Assembly (NCBI GenBank): GCA_051453625.1
Contig: JBOZIK010000001.1
Span: forward strand, 227,360,970-227,410,221
From: Welwitschia mirabilis
Lineage: Eukaryota > Gnetophyta > Gnetopsida > Welwitschiales
Length of the DNA: 49,252 nucleotides
Direction: 5' to 3'
Positions 1-10,049 of the stretch are shown here, one piece after another. Within the stretch, counting starts at the first letter, position 1; every line of letters begins with the position of its first letter. The position numbers and the translations under genes are program-made. The notes below the pieces were generated by a model. That model worked only from the letters and a program-made list of their open reading frames with translations. It did no database searches and was not told where the DNA came from.

Positions 1-2344
1 GCTTTCTTAATTCTTTAGTTCCCCTCTAAGGTGACACTAACAGTTGCTGCCCTCAGATCTTTAAATTTTGGACACTTCTTGGAAACTAAGTTGCTAGTAG
101 ATTGAGCTAGGAAGACTTTACTAGGGATAGTTCATTTTTGTTTTCTTCTGATTAGGTCTTTTTATAGCTTAGAGTATTTGGGATTTTCTTGCAAAAGTTT
201 CCAAAAAGGTAAATTAATGCTTACGTTCTGCATTAAGGCTTTTAAGTGATTATTAAAGACAAAGTTTTCATTAAGCCTATTAAGCCATGGGATAGCAGGT
301 TTCTTTTGGGATTGATCTTTCTTTTTATTGCTAAGTGAAGAAGGAAGGAATGATTTTTTAAGATTTCTATGTCTTCTTCATCATCGTTCTTGTCACTTTG
401 GAAAGTCTAAGCCTCATGAGTAGGGGGAGTTGTGTTAATTCCACTCCTTATCATCACCTTATAATCTTTTCGTACTTGTTAGGATTTGGTAAAGGTTGAG
501 TGGCAAGGGTCCCTTATGGTCTTTGGTTGGTAAGCATGGTTTTTTATAAAATGTTTACAAGATTTTCTATGTTTGCATTTGTCTTCTCTTGGGTTTTTCT
601 CAACTCTTCGATAGAATTCCTAAGAGGATCACTATGGTTCTAGGAGTTGCAAGGGCTTGCCATATTATTTTGATAGTTGATTAAAAGTTTTTATGTTCAA
701 ATCTATTTCGGTAAGGTTGGGAGTTAGGATAATGTGTTTGAAAATTGTTAGATTGTTCATTCATCCTATGTTGAAAATTATGATTAGGAACTCGTCTTTG
801 GTTATAATTTTGAATGTAGTTGGAGGGTATTTGGTTCAAAGTATGAACTTCTTCATAAATTCTCTCTTTGCATATAGGAAGTAAAGGACACTCTTTTATG
901 ATGTGATAACTATTTTCGCACAAGTCACAAGTTGGAACAATAATTTGATTTTTCTTAGTTGCCACTTTAGCATCAAGGATCATCTGGGTGTATTTCTCTA
1001 AAGTAGATGTGAAATGCTTAATAATGCTAGTTGGTTCAGGTTCTATTTTGGTTGCAACTTTCTCGTGTTTGACTTCTTTGAGGTCTTTGATGATTTGACC
1101 TACTATTATGTTTTCTTTAGATGAGGGTTTTGGCCAAGTTTGACTTACTTCGACTAAATTTTCTAATATCTTCCAAGCATCTTCTAAAGTTTGATTTAAG
1201 AGGTTACCTTCATAAGAGAAATCTACAAGTTGCTTAGTATGACTGTTTAACCCACTATAGAANNNNNNNNNNNNNNNNNNNNNNNNNNNNNNNNNNNNNN
1301 NNNNNNNNNNNNNNNNNNNNNNNNNNNNNNNNNNNNNNNNNNNNNNNNNNNNNNNNNNNNNNNNNNNNNNNNNNNNNNNNNNNNNNNNNNNNNNNNNNNN
1401 NNNNNNNNNNNNNNNNNNNNNNNNNNNNNNNNNNNNNNNNNNNNNNNNNNNNNNNNNNNNNNNNNNNNNNNNNNNNNNNNNNNNNNNNNNNNNNNNNNNN
1501 NNNNNNNNNNNNNNNNNNNNNNNNNNNNNNNNNNNNNNNNNNNNNNNNNNNNNNNNNNNNNNNNNNNNNNNNNNNNNNNNNNNNNNNNNNNNNNNNNNNN
1601 NNNNNNNNNNNNNNNNNNNNNNNNNNNNNNNNNNNNNNNNNNNNNNNNNNNNNNNNNNNNNNNNNNNNNNNNNNNNNNNNNNNNNNNNNNNNNNNNNNNN
1701 NNNNNNNNNNNNNNNNNNNNNNNNNNNNNNNNNNNNNNNNNNNNNNNNNNNNNNNNNNNNNNNNNNNNNNNNNNNNNNNNNNNNNNNNNNNNNNNNNNNN
1801 NNNNNNNNNNNNNNNNNNNNNNNNNNNNNNNNNNNNNNNNNNNNNNNNNNNNNNNNNNNNNNNNNNNNNNNNNNNNNNNNNNNNNNNNNNNNNNNNNNNN
1901 NNNNNNNNNNNNNNNNNNNNNNNNNNNNNNNNNNNNNNNNNNNNNNNNNNNNNNNNNNNNNNNNNNNNNNNNNNNNNNNNNNNNNNNNNNNNNNNNNNNN
2001 NNNNNNNNNNNNNNNNNNNNNNNNNNNNNNNNNNNNNNNNNNNNNNNNNNNNNNNNNNNNNNNNNNNNNNNNNNNNNNNNNNNNNNNNNNNNNNNNNNNN
2101 NNNNNNNNNNNNNNNNNNNNNNNNNNNNNNNNNNNNNNNNNNNNNNNNNNNNNNNNNNNNNNNNNNNNNNNNNNNNNNNNNNNNNNNNNNNNNNNNNNNN
2201 NNNNNNNNNNNNNNNNNNNNNNNNNNNNNNNNNNNNNNNNNNNNNNNNNAGATCTCTCAAAGTCGCATGAGGAGTAGAAGTAATAGTTTCAATGACAGGG
2301 ATTGGATTCAAGGAGATAGGTTGTTTTTTGTGAGAGGTCGACAT
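1..2344 (-). pseudogene. gag: A1 gag (capsid/nucleocapsid) running into protease, broken
   Basis: Gag of LTR retrotransposons packages the element RNA into cytoplasmic particles. The ATG at 2344 opens a frame starting MSTSHKKQ and reaching ATLRD, which matches the gag start of A2 (MLRDL); an N-gap then hides the capsid core. After the gap, 1262 down to about 960 encodes a capsid tail that aligns with both A2 gag copies (FYSG..SHTKQLVDFSYEG, LENLVEVSQTWPKPSSKE). A CCHC zinc knuckle, CDLCENSYHIIKEC (C-x2-C-x4-H-x4-C), lies at 888-929 and is intact. Below 681 the frame is interrupted by stops. Near the left edge, similarity continues to the stretch that precedes protease in A2 (about 23040-23280). 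No functional product is expected. Confidence 0.85.
1263..2249. other. Assembly gap (987 N) inside A1 gag
   Basis: Run of N that removes the central capsid region of A1 gag. The open frame reported across it is not evidence of coding. Confidence 0.99.
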
Positions 2345-2548
2345 GGTATTAGATTCCTCAAAATTAAAATTAGACTATTCTGTAGAATTAAAATCAGAAA
2401 TTTCAAGAAATTCTAAAGTTTGTGTACCTGGGCTATTTTGATTTTCAATTTTAAAATTTAGTAAACCTTCTTGGATATTTTCCGCAATGAATTGCCTCTC
2501 TTTTTGGTATTTTCACCTTTTTCTATCTTTACCATTCAGTATTGGTTC

Positions 2549-2863
2549 TCAAAAGATGTTGTCCTGTACATCGTCTGGATAATAACTTGGATGATAGAGA
2601 TAGAAAACATAAATAACCACAGAACGAGGAAAAGCAAAAAAGGGAAGAGTCATCCAACTGTGACATCTGGATGATGAANNNNNNNNNNNNNNNNNNNNNN
2701 NNNNNNNNNNNNNNNNNNNNNNNNNNNNNNNNNNNNNNNNNNNNNNNNNNNNNNNNNNNNNNNNNNNNNNNNNNNNNNTGATAGAGATAGAAAACATAAA
2801 CAACCACAGAACGAGGAAAAGCAAAAAAGGGAAGAGTCATCCAACTGTGACATCTGGATGATG
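2549..2863 (-). repeat. Tandem repeats in the A1 leader, interrupted by a 100-N gap
   Basis: The stretch 2600-2678 recurs almost unchanged at 2779-2862 (TGATAGAGATAGAAAACATA onward), on either side of the gap at 2679-2778. Each unit has a spacer of about 57 bases and a short imperfect inverted repeat (GTCATCC ... GGATGAT at 2650-2676 and 2837-2863). A more diverged version of the inverted repeat sits at about 2556-2590. The gap therefore lies in a tandem array whose true copy number is unknown, or the two contig ends overlap and were not merged. Confidence 0.8.
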
Positions 2864-2989
2864 AAGGAGATATCAGTGATTAGTAAAAAGTTAAAACTGA
2901 AATAAAATACTTACAGAGTACTGGTACACCGTTACTATAATAAACATATGGAATATTCACTGAAGTAGTGACAACTCTCAATTCCAAGC

Positions 2990-3014
2990 AGTCTTCCCTG
3001 GCAATGGCACCAAT
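2990..3014 (-). promoter_or_regulatory. Primer-binding site of A1 (GGCGCC type, decayed)
   Basis: Just inside the 5' LTR the minus strand reads TTGGTGCCATTGCCAGGG. Athila/Tat elements typically carry TTGGCGCCGTTGCCGGGG here, complementary to a tRNA 3' end. Every difference is a C-to-T or G-to-A transition, mostly at CpG, as expected from methylation decay. Confidence 0.85.
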
Positions 3015-3019
3015 TTATT

Positions 3020-4664
3020 GTGATACATATTTATGTAATGTTTTACGCTTCAATCTCAATCCTGTTAATTATAAATAAGATGAAAAATATAACATGCTAT
3101 TATAGTCAGGAGTGAACCAAATGTTATAATTCTGTCAAAGGCTAATAGTATGGGAATCTAAGAGTTAATTTCAAGAAAGAAATATTTAATTCTAATCTAT
3201 TAAAATAAATTGCAATGCATGGAAATAAAAGATGCTGATGCAAACTAATATAAGAAAGTAAACAACAATGCGCCTAAACTAATTAAGCTCAACCTTGACA
3301 AAGGCTGCTCTCATAATCTATATAATAGAAAAACCTGTCAAGATCTTTAAACAACATAAACTATGAGGGATAAGTTCCTGCAATTATTGATAAAAAAGAT
3401 AATTCATATTAAAAAGCATAAATAACATTTGTATCACAAAATAGTCATTCCTCAATAGAGGATACATCANNNNNNNNNNNNNNNNNNNNNNNNNNNNNNN
3501 NNNNNNNNNNNNNNNNNNNNNNNNNNNNNNNNNNNNNNNNNNNNNNNNNNNNNNNNNNNNNNNNNNNNNNNNNNNNNNNNNNNNNNNNNNNNNNNNNNNN
3601 NNNNNNNNNNNNNNNNNNNNNNNNNNNNNNNNNNNNNNNNNNNNNNNNNNNNNNNNNNNNNNNNNNNNNNNNNNNNNNNNNNNNNNNNNNNNNNNNNNNN
3701 NNNNNNNNNNNNNNNNNNNNNNNNNNNNNNNNNNNNNNNNNNNNNNNNNNNNNNNNNNNNNNNNNNNNNNNNNNNNNNNNNNNNNNNNNNNNNNNNNNNN
3801 NNNNNNNNNNNNNNNNGAGAAGAACATAAAAGTAGATAATTTGTATTAAAAGCATAAAAGATCATTTGTATCACAAAGTAGCCATTTCTCAATAGAGGAT
3901 ACACTGCTCAACACCAAGGTAGTGTCTCTCTGGATTATAAGATGGTTCTTCAGTTCCAAGATCTCCTATCACGAGAATGTTAGATACTGTCAAAGATGAT
4001 TAGGGATCAAGGGAGAGACCTTTATTTATAGATAGAAAAGGAAAGGGAACTGACAGAAAAGCATGGGAAAAATTCTAGCTAACATGCAAAGTAAAGTCAC
4101 AAAGAAGTGATGACAATTTGGGAATACATTCAGTAAAACTATGGGAAAACAATATCATCCTTATTGTCGTTTGGATAAAGGAGGAGACGACAAGGATTGA
4201 TAATTAGAAATCTAAGTCTACTTCAATTTATCTACCTGTCGAACTACATGTGAAGTTCTGTCAACTAGTTTTGGAGATGTCGTTCGCTTGTGATGTCTAG
4301 ACGATGAGGTGGATGATGATGTCTGGTAGATAGATCCTTAGTTCAACTGTAAGTTATCTGAATGTTGACTTTGCTATTGTCCTGTGAAGTTGTCATCTTG
4401 ACTGTCATGTGGATGACGTAGGGGACGATAGTTATTTCTTAATCTTTAATCAGTATGATTGCTTTGTTGTCTGCAAGAATCATTATCCAAAATGATACTT
4501 ATCTGTATTTGCATGAAATGCTTGTGAATTATTTAATAATTGCATGTTTTCATCTTATGCTCCTTAATTCTCGATTTTCATAGGAACTAATCATTTATCT
4601 GTTAGTTTATCTGCAAAACAACTCATAATACCCTATCAAATACACATAAGTTGACATTTCAACA
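3020..4664 (-). repeat. 5' LTR of A1
   Basis: The ends are set by comparison with other family LTRs. The minus-strand start TGTTGAAATGTCAA at 4664 aligns with TGTTGCGATGCCAA (A3) and TATTATGATGCTAA (A2 3' LTR). The end near 3020 is followed by the primer site. A TATA-like CTATAAATA lies on the minus strand at 4021-4031, and a stretch around CCTTGGTGTTGAGC (about 3910-3930) matches CCTTGGTGTTGGGC in the A2 LTR. The gap 3470-3816 is flanked by two diverged copies of one stretch of about 70 bases (3400-3469 and 3832-3902), so there is an internal duplication. Short inverted-repeat modules occur near 4158-4200 and 4393-4432. Confidence 0.8.
3470..3816. other. Assembly gap (347 N) inside the A1 LTR
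   Basis: Run of N flanked by diverged direct repeats (the phrase ATTTGTATCACAAA with CTCAATAGAGGATACA occurs on both sides). Confidence 0.99.
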
Positions 4665-4994
4665 TACTTCTTAGTTTTTATTAGATGTAATTACTCTTGA
4701 TGAGTATCTTTCATCCGCATTGCTCAAAATTTAAGTAATGGAAATGCATTTTGTGTCAGTTTTGTCTTACATTTTGATGAACATTTAATTAATCATGAAT
4801 AATAATGTTTGTTATACCTTAATGGCTATTAAGTATTTTTGATTAAATTTTTTTTGTCACATATATCTTGGATTTTACATACCTTATAAACTATACTAAA
4901 AATTGTTTTAATTATGACACAAGTTGGAATCCCTCTAAAAATATTTCATTTAATATAAATGTCTAATATTATTTAAAAATTTAATGGGCATTAA

Positions 4995-5066
4995 TTGAAG
5001 GGGATTTTTTCAAAAATTAATATTTTCAACTAAGTATAGTTTACCATTAATGTTAAATAGGGAGAT
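4995..5066 (+). promoter_or_regulatory. Two polypurine-tract-like runs of S1
   Basis: TTGAAGGGGA near 4995-5004 and ATAGGGAGA near 5058-5065; the second directly abuts the LTR start. Sireviruses are known to carry more than one polypurine tract before the 3' LTR, and S2 shows the same multiplicity. Confidence 0.6.
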
Positions 5067-6346
5067 TATTAAGTTAATATTTACTAATTTGATGTTAAAC
5101 TAGCATTTTATGTTTATTAAAACATGTTGTATCTTGTGCAAAAAATATTAATCATTGCAGGTTAAAAGTTAATACAATTTTATCACTAATTAAACCTAAG
5201 CCTATTAGTTTAATTTCCTCTAAGGGATGAATCAAATTCCTAAGGGGTCGATTGGGCCTAAGCATCTAATATTTCATAGCTGATCATTAAGGGGTTGGCT
5301 AGATTTCTGAGGGATCAACTAGATCTGTACATCAAATTTTGTACTTAATCATTAAGGGATCAACTAGATTCTTGAGGGTTTAATTAGACCTAGAGTGAAA
5401 TATTTCCACCTTTATCAATAAGGAATTAACCAGACAGTTGTGAGGTCGACTGAACTTGGACTATAAAATAGTGTTACAATTTTTTGGACATGGGGTTAAC
5501 CAGATTAATATGTGGATGACTGGACCTGCAGTTGATTAGACACTAAGGGATCAATCAGACATGAAGCCATAAGAAATAGGTATTGACCAAAAGATCATAA
5601 GGGTAACTGACTTTAGTGATAGAACTAGATAAGTTTGACCAGATATTTCGAGGGTTCAACCGGTTGTGATAGAAATGGGACTTTTCTAACCATTTAAACA
5701 CCCATTTTTATCTATTAAGAGTCTTTTTCACTTGTAAAGACCCTAAAAATCTTCTCCTCTATATTTTCTAAGAGTCAAAATCATTGTACCACTTTTGAAT
5801 CATTGTGAATTCATTGTTGAACTTATTCACACATTCTCTACTTGATTAAAGATGAACTAAGAGCTATTGTTATCATTCTGTACTTGATCAAGTCAGTTGC
5901 ACTATATGCTTGTGGATTATACCATCTTTTCAAGTAGTGTAATAGTACTATTCTTAAGTTAGAGATGTGGTGAAACCTATGTATTACATCACATCATTTT
6001 CACCATTTTACATTCTTGGTAAAGGTCGAGCTTGAGCCTTAGAAAAGTCTAGTTGTACAGGTTATAAGTAAACTTGAAATACCTAGAAAGAAATAAACAA
6101 AGATCTAGATTAAGCTTGGGTAGAAGATAATCACCAAGAGTGAAGTAGGAGGTTTCCCAAATCACTATAAATCTTGTATACCTTCTCACTAGTATTTTTA
6201 TGCTTTCAATTCTCTATTTTCAGGTTAGTTTCAGTTTCACTTGCAAAAGTATTTCAGTGTTTATATTATGTGAAGATATTTTTGTAAATATATTTGTTTA
6301 ATTTGTAAATCCTATTCACCCTCCCCCTAGGGTTCTCAATTGTTCA
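5067..6346 (+). repeat. 3' LTR of S1 (Sirevirus family)
   Basis: The LTR starts TATTAAGTTAATATTTAC, aligning with the inner LTR end of S2. It ends at ...CCCTAGGGTTCTCAATTGTTCA, aligning with the minus-strand S2 end ...TCTAGGGTTCTCTATCCTACA. Positions 5220-5660 hold a degenerate array of paired phrases of the type AAGGGRTCGACYAGA / GAGGGRTCGACTGGACC. The copy is older-looking than the S2 LTRs. Both TG/CA ends are eroded on the left (TA) and kept on the right (CA). Confidence 0.8.
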
Positions 6347-6726
6347 ATTTCACCCATTTCTCATTGTGGTGGGTGAAGAGTAGGAAGAAGGAGGAATATG
6401 AATGGAGGAGGCGTTCTTTACTCTTCTTCTTGAATTTCTAGAAGGCTTTTGGAATATAATCTTGATTCTTGCACATCCCAAGTTGGATAATATTTTTAAG
6501 GGTAATGGTTTTAATAAAGGTTTCATCTCAATCTTTAAAGTCTAGAGTATGAGCTCAGGCATTGTAGATTAGATCTGAAACTAAGCAAAGAAAGAAAAAA
6601 TGACTTTTGTAGCCCATATTATTAGCTATAATAGTAAAAAGACATTTGGTAATGTTAAAATATTTACTATCTTTGATAATCCTAATCATATCAAGGTGAT
6701 TACTAAAGGCATTAGTTACATAAGAC

Positions 6727-6830
6727 GTGGGTAAAAATTTTGAAGGATGAATATAAAAAGTACAGGATGAACCTAAAAAGTGCAATGTGGGTAAAAATTT
6801 TAAAGGATGAACCTAAAAAGTGAAATTTGG
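6727..6830. repeat. Short imperfect tandem repeat (about 60-base unit)
   Basis: The phrase GTGGGTAAAAATTTTRAAGG followed by GATGAACCTAAAAAGTG repeats twice with few changes (about 6727-6787 and 6786-6830). It overlaps two small minus-strand frames, which explains their repeated peptide and argues against reading them as genes. Confidence 0.7.
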
Positions 6831-6899
6831 TTCTTGTAGAGGTATTTGTAAGGTAGGTTCCCTTTTCTATAAGGTGCATATTCAACAAGAATAGCAACA

Positions 6900-7226
6900 T
6901 AATAATAGCTAAGAAATTTGATAAGCATATAAGGTAAACTATCATGGTGCTCTACTTCTAACAAGTTTTGTATATAATTCAAGGAAATAGTAAAGGAAGT
7001 GCATCAAATACAGAAGTAAATTACTGAAGGATCATATTCATCAATTGTTGCATTCTTATAGAATTTCAAAATAACCTTTGGAAAGTAATAGGTATCATCC
7101 TCATTTACTAAGTTATTCCAACTTCTTCCTTAAATTTTGTTAAGGTAAAAGGATGAAAACAAAGTAAGGAATGATGTGGACATGTCATCGTCCAAAAAGG
7201 GGACTATTATTTCACTTTTAATGGCC
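6900..7226 (-). pseudogene. Remnant resembling the 'putative plant transposon protein' domain
   Basis: Minus-strand translation from about 7226 gives a block with RSWNNLVNEDDT, then KVILKFYKNATIDEYD (FYKNA at about 7049-7063), then FTISLNYIQNLLEV. It contains stops. The order (a Trp-containing helix, Phe-Tyr-x-Asn-Ala, a strand, then an Ile/Leu-rich helix) is what I know from the plant-specific 'putative plant transposon protein' domain, whose usual core is REFYANL. The ORF3 of S2 (32391-32657) has the same layout (FYCNA, then YIVIITNIL). The biochemical role of the family is unknown to me. It lies downstream of B gag/protease on the same strand, so it may be the post-pol ORF of B. The identification is by motif layout only. 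Confidence 0.45.
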
Positions 7227-8699
7227 TTACATGATATAATAAAAGAAAGAAAAAGAAATGGAAATGAAAGAAAAATGAAAATACTAGTCAAGAAGGTAAA
7301 AAATAAAGTAAAAGAAAAATAGATGAATTTTTGAAATGAAAATGATCTTATCAATAATATAAAAAGGAAGAGAAGGCTTAGAAAGCACAACAAGAAAGAA
7401 CTAGATACATGATAAGACAAATAAATGAAACTAATAAGGGCAAATCATGGCACTATAATAGCTTTAAGATGTAGCTTGGGTAGACTGAACGAGGGTTGCA
7501 GCAGTGTGATAATTGCAAGAAAAATTAGTGCTTAATGCAAATAACTTAGAAAACATAGGTTTTTATAAAAATTAGGTGAAATAAGGAACTTCAAATGACT
7601 AGATCTTATCAATGATTTAGATTGATTTTACATTGGATCTAGACATGAATAGAGGGTACAAATTGTAGAAAATACAATGTTTTTTTTTGTGTGATTTTTC
7701 ATAGAAGGGAATTAGAGGACTATGACTTGGAATGAATGCTGAATGTGAGTGAAAGTATGATGAAGTAAGTGAATGAAATTCAAAACTATGATATTCATCC
7801 TATGAATGAATGAGATAAGATGAAATACAAGATAATGGTTGTATTTATCTACATAATTTTGAGTGGATCCTTTACCCAAATAAAGTAAAGTCTAAATTAG
7901 TAAATATGTGCAACCTTACAACTATCTAAAGCATGTAAAATTTAATTATTAAAACAAGAAAATAAAAGATTTCTCTAATCCCATCTTAATTTTATTTCCT
8001 TCCCTTCTTCTTTTATGGGAATCTAAGTTTTAATCATTTCATCACATTGAGCATTTAGTGTTGTAACCCCTCCTTCTAGTATATTGAACATGTTGTATAA
8101 GAAGGATTTAGTGCTACATTTCTATCAAGTATCTATAGCCCTAATGTAGATGAATGTATCATAGATGAATCATTAGAGATGCATTACCAGCATGTGTCCA
8201 TAGTCCTAATGGGGTTAACTAAATCCAATAGAAATGATTATAAAAAAGTGTTAAAAGAGCTTCAAGATTTTTATTGATTTGCTCTACTTTATATTATTAT
8301 TTTTTTCTTTTTATATTTATAGCATGTAAAAGGGGTCATTGGCTCATTAGCCTAATAGAGAAATAGTCTCATCCTCATGAATGCCTTTGAAATAAAGAAA
8401 CACCATGAAAGAAGGAAATCCATCTTTTTTTCTTGATTCTAAATTGGATATCTCTAAATATATAAAAATATTAATAAAGAACTTAAACATTCAAAGGACT
8501 AGTTAATGAAAAANNNNNNACTTACAAACTTTTAACTAGGCTTTAAAAAGATAAAATATTTTTTTATTCATGAATTAAAAGAGAGATCATTAATCAAGAT
8601 TAGTGAATCTCATTAATTCATAAGATGGTGGAAAAGATGGATGAGATGTAGGTGATGAGGGGTTATATGGAGGTAACTTAGATGAGTAAAAGTGGCTAA

Positions 8700-9349
8700 A
8701 TTGTGAGTGAGGTCAATGGAAATGATTAGGATTTTGGCATAGTTTGATCCATGTATTCAAAGGCTAGAGTAGGTAAATCCAATTTAAGCTTACTTGATAA
8801 AGTTAAGTTAGGCTCACAACATTTGATGTGTACTCATGAATGAAGATGAAACCATTAAATGATCAAGATTAAAAGAACAAGATGGTTGATCAAGCAATAA
8901 ATCAAGCTTAAGAACATTATCATGAAAAGACTCCACACATGAATTGAAAAATTCAAGAATGGTATGGAGAGAATACTCAGTAAGACTCAAACATTTTAAG
9001 TCATGAAAGGATCATCTTATTTCTTTCTCTCCTTTAACTAATAATTCTTATAAAATATTTTTCTTTGATAAAGGAAGAGATGAATTACAAATCAATGAAT
9101 TAGAAGGGTCATTATGAAAGACATATGTTAGATATTTAAGAGGCAAATTCATATCATAAGAAAAATCATTACCATGTAAATCATAATTCAAAAAAGATAA
9201 TGAGAGAGAAGAAATGTTTTTATCATAGAAAGAAGGATCAAGATCATCGGGACTTTCAACAAACTCCATTCCCTCCAAGTCATCAGGTTGCTTTATGGTG
9301 TTGAAGATATCCAACTTACTAGTTATATTACCAAAGTAAATATTCATAA
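8700..9349 (-). pseudogene. B linker between protease and (missing) RT
   Basis: An open stretch of about 110 residues (9383-9048 minus) begins in the last part of protease (MFNTFINFKNSLMNIYFGN) and continues with LDIFNTIKQPDDLEGMEF, matching the LNIFNICKQP...DE phrase that follows protease in this group. The rest (DPSFYDKNISSLSLSFLNYD) is the variable acidic linker before RT. It is not a separate gene; the ATG is an internal Met of the polyprotein. Confidence 0.7.
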
Positions 9350-9690
9350 GACTATTTTTAAAATTGATAAAAGTATTAAACATGGTAAGAAAAGGTCTTC
9401 TTAAGATAGTATGAGACGTATGACTTCTAGTATTTTACATCTCTAAAACTGTAAAGTCCATTTAAAAGTAGTCATTTTTAACTTAGATAACCACATTTTC
9501 TACTATGCCCAAAGGTGATTTCAAAGAATTATTAGCTAATTTAAATAGATGTTTAGTATTCTTAAGATAATTTAAACTATGTTTCTTATACATACTACAA
9601 GGTAAAAATTTAACACTAGCTCCAACATCTAATAAGCCTTGTTAAACGTTTATGTTTCCAATAGTAATGAATATTGTGAGGCATTATAAA
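9350..9690 (-). pseudogene. pro: B retropepsin-like aspartic protease domain
   Basis: The retroelement protease cuts the gag-pol polyprotein. The minus strand shows the active-site region LLDVGASVKFLP (9612-9635), the usual form being LLDLGASVNLLP, so the catalytic Asp is kept. After it come FKLANNSLKSPLGIVENVVI, DFTVLEM and LRRPFLTMFNTFINF, corresponding to the flap strand and the ILGRPFLAT helix. Stops break it at several points, among them near the flap. It lies downstream of B gag in the expected order. Confidence 0.8.
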
Positions 9691-10049
9691 TATTTGTGTT
9701 TTGAAGAGATTTTATTTTGAATGATAGTAGTACTTTGTTAAGAAATGAGGGCTTTACTCTTCACATTCATTGTTCATTTAACAATGCATAGATCTTTCAA
9801 GAATTTAGCATAAAAAGGGACTTGTTTAAAGGCTTTTAAACGAGGAATATTGATCTTCACGTTCTAGAAACTTTCTATTGCTTATTTTCATTTCTTAGCC
9901 AGATGATTTTTTTAAGTTGTTAAGGAAAAGGTAGGATTTTTGTATAAGTTCGAATAACTTCTTCATCTTCATTTTTTTCCTCTACCTTTTTTTTTTACTC
10001 TTATGTTTATGTTGTTGTACTTCCTCTTCTTAGGGTTGTTTCTCTTCTA

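Larger units (their letters stand above)
1..4664 (-). mobile_element. Athila-like Ty3/gypsy retrotransposon A1, 5' part
   Basis: A minus-strand LTR element read from right to left: 5' LTR (4664 to 3020), primer-binding site (about 3014-2990), leader with short tandem repeats, gag starting near 2344, and the beginning of protease at the left edge, where the window cuts it. Gag and LTR match element A2 (17941-39690) by eye, so the two belong to one family. The right end reads TGTTGAAATG on the minus strand, aligning with the TGTTG start of the other family LTRs. Its insertion point lies inside the 3' region of Sirevirus copy S1. Three gaps (1263-2249, 2679-2778, 3470-3816) hide part of it. The Athila-like call rests on the GGCGCC-type primer site and on pol similarity in A2. 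Confidence 0.85.
4670..6346 (+). mobile_element. Sirevirus-type copia element S1, 3' end only
   Basis: Plus-strand remnant made of about 400 bases of noncoding 3' internal sequence and one LTR. It aligns by eye with the 3' end of S2 (31227-31700 read on minus), including the stretch leading into the G-rich tracts. The left part is missing because A1 sits against it: the A1 LTR ends at 4664 and the 5 bases after it (TACTT) would be one half of the A1 target duplication. The 5' LTR and all coding parts of S1, if they survive, lie beyond the left end of the window. Confidence 0.8.
6347..8513. other. AT-rich decayed stretch, mostly unassigned
   Basis: Apart from the protein remnant at 6900-7226 and a short tandem repeat near 6727-6830 (GGGTAAAAATTTT...GGATGAACCTAAAAAGTG occurs twice), I recognise nothing. 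Short minus-strand open frames here do not resemble a family outside that remnant. The region may be the 3' part of element B after heavy deletion. Confidence 0.5.

Noticed and set aside
1247-2344. Open frame of 365 codons taken as one gene
   Set aside because: Almost all of it is N; only the gag start and a few residues at the end are real.
7130-7420. Hydrophobic N-terminal part of a minus-strand open frame as a membrane protein
   Set aside because: Comes from a low-complexity A/G tract (AAAGAAAGAAAAAGAAATGG) read as Phe/Leu. Only the later part resembles a protein family.
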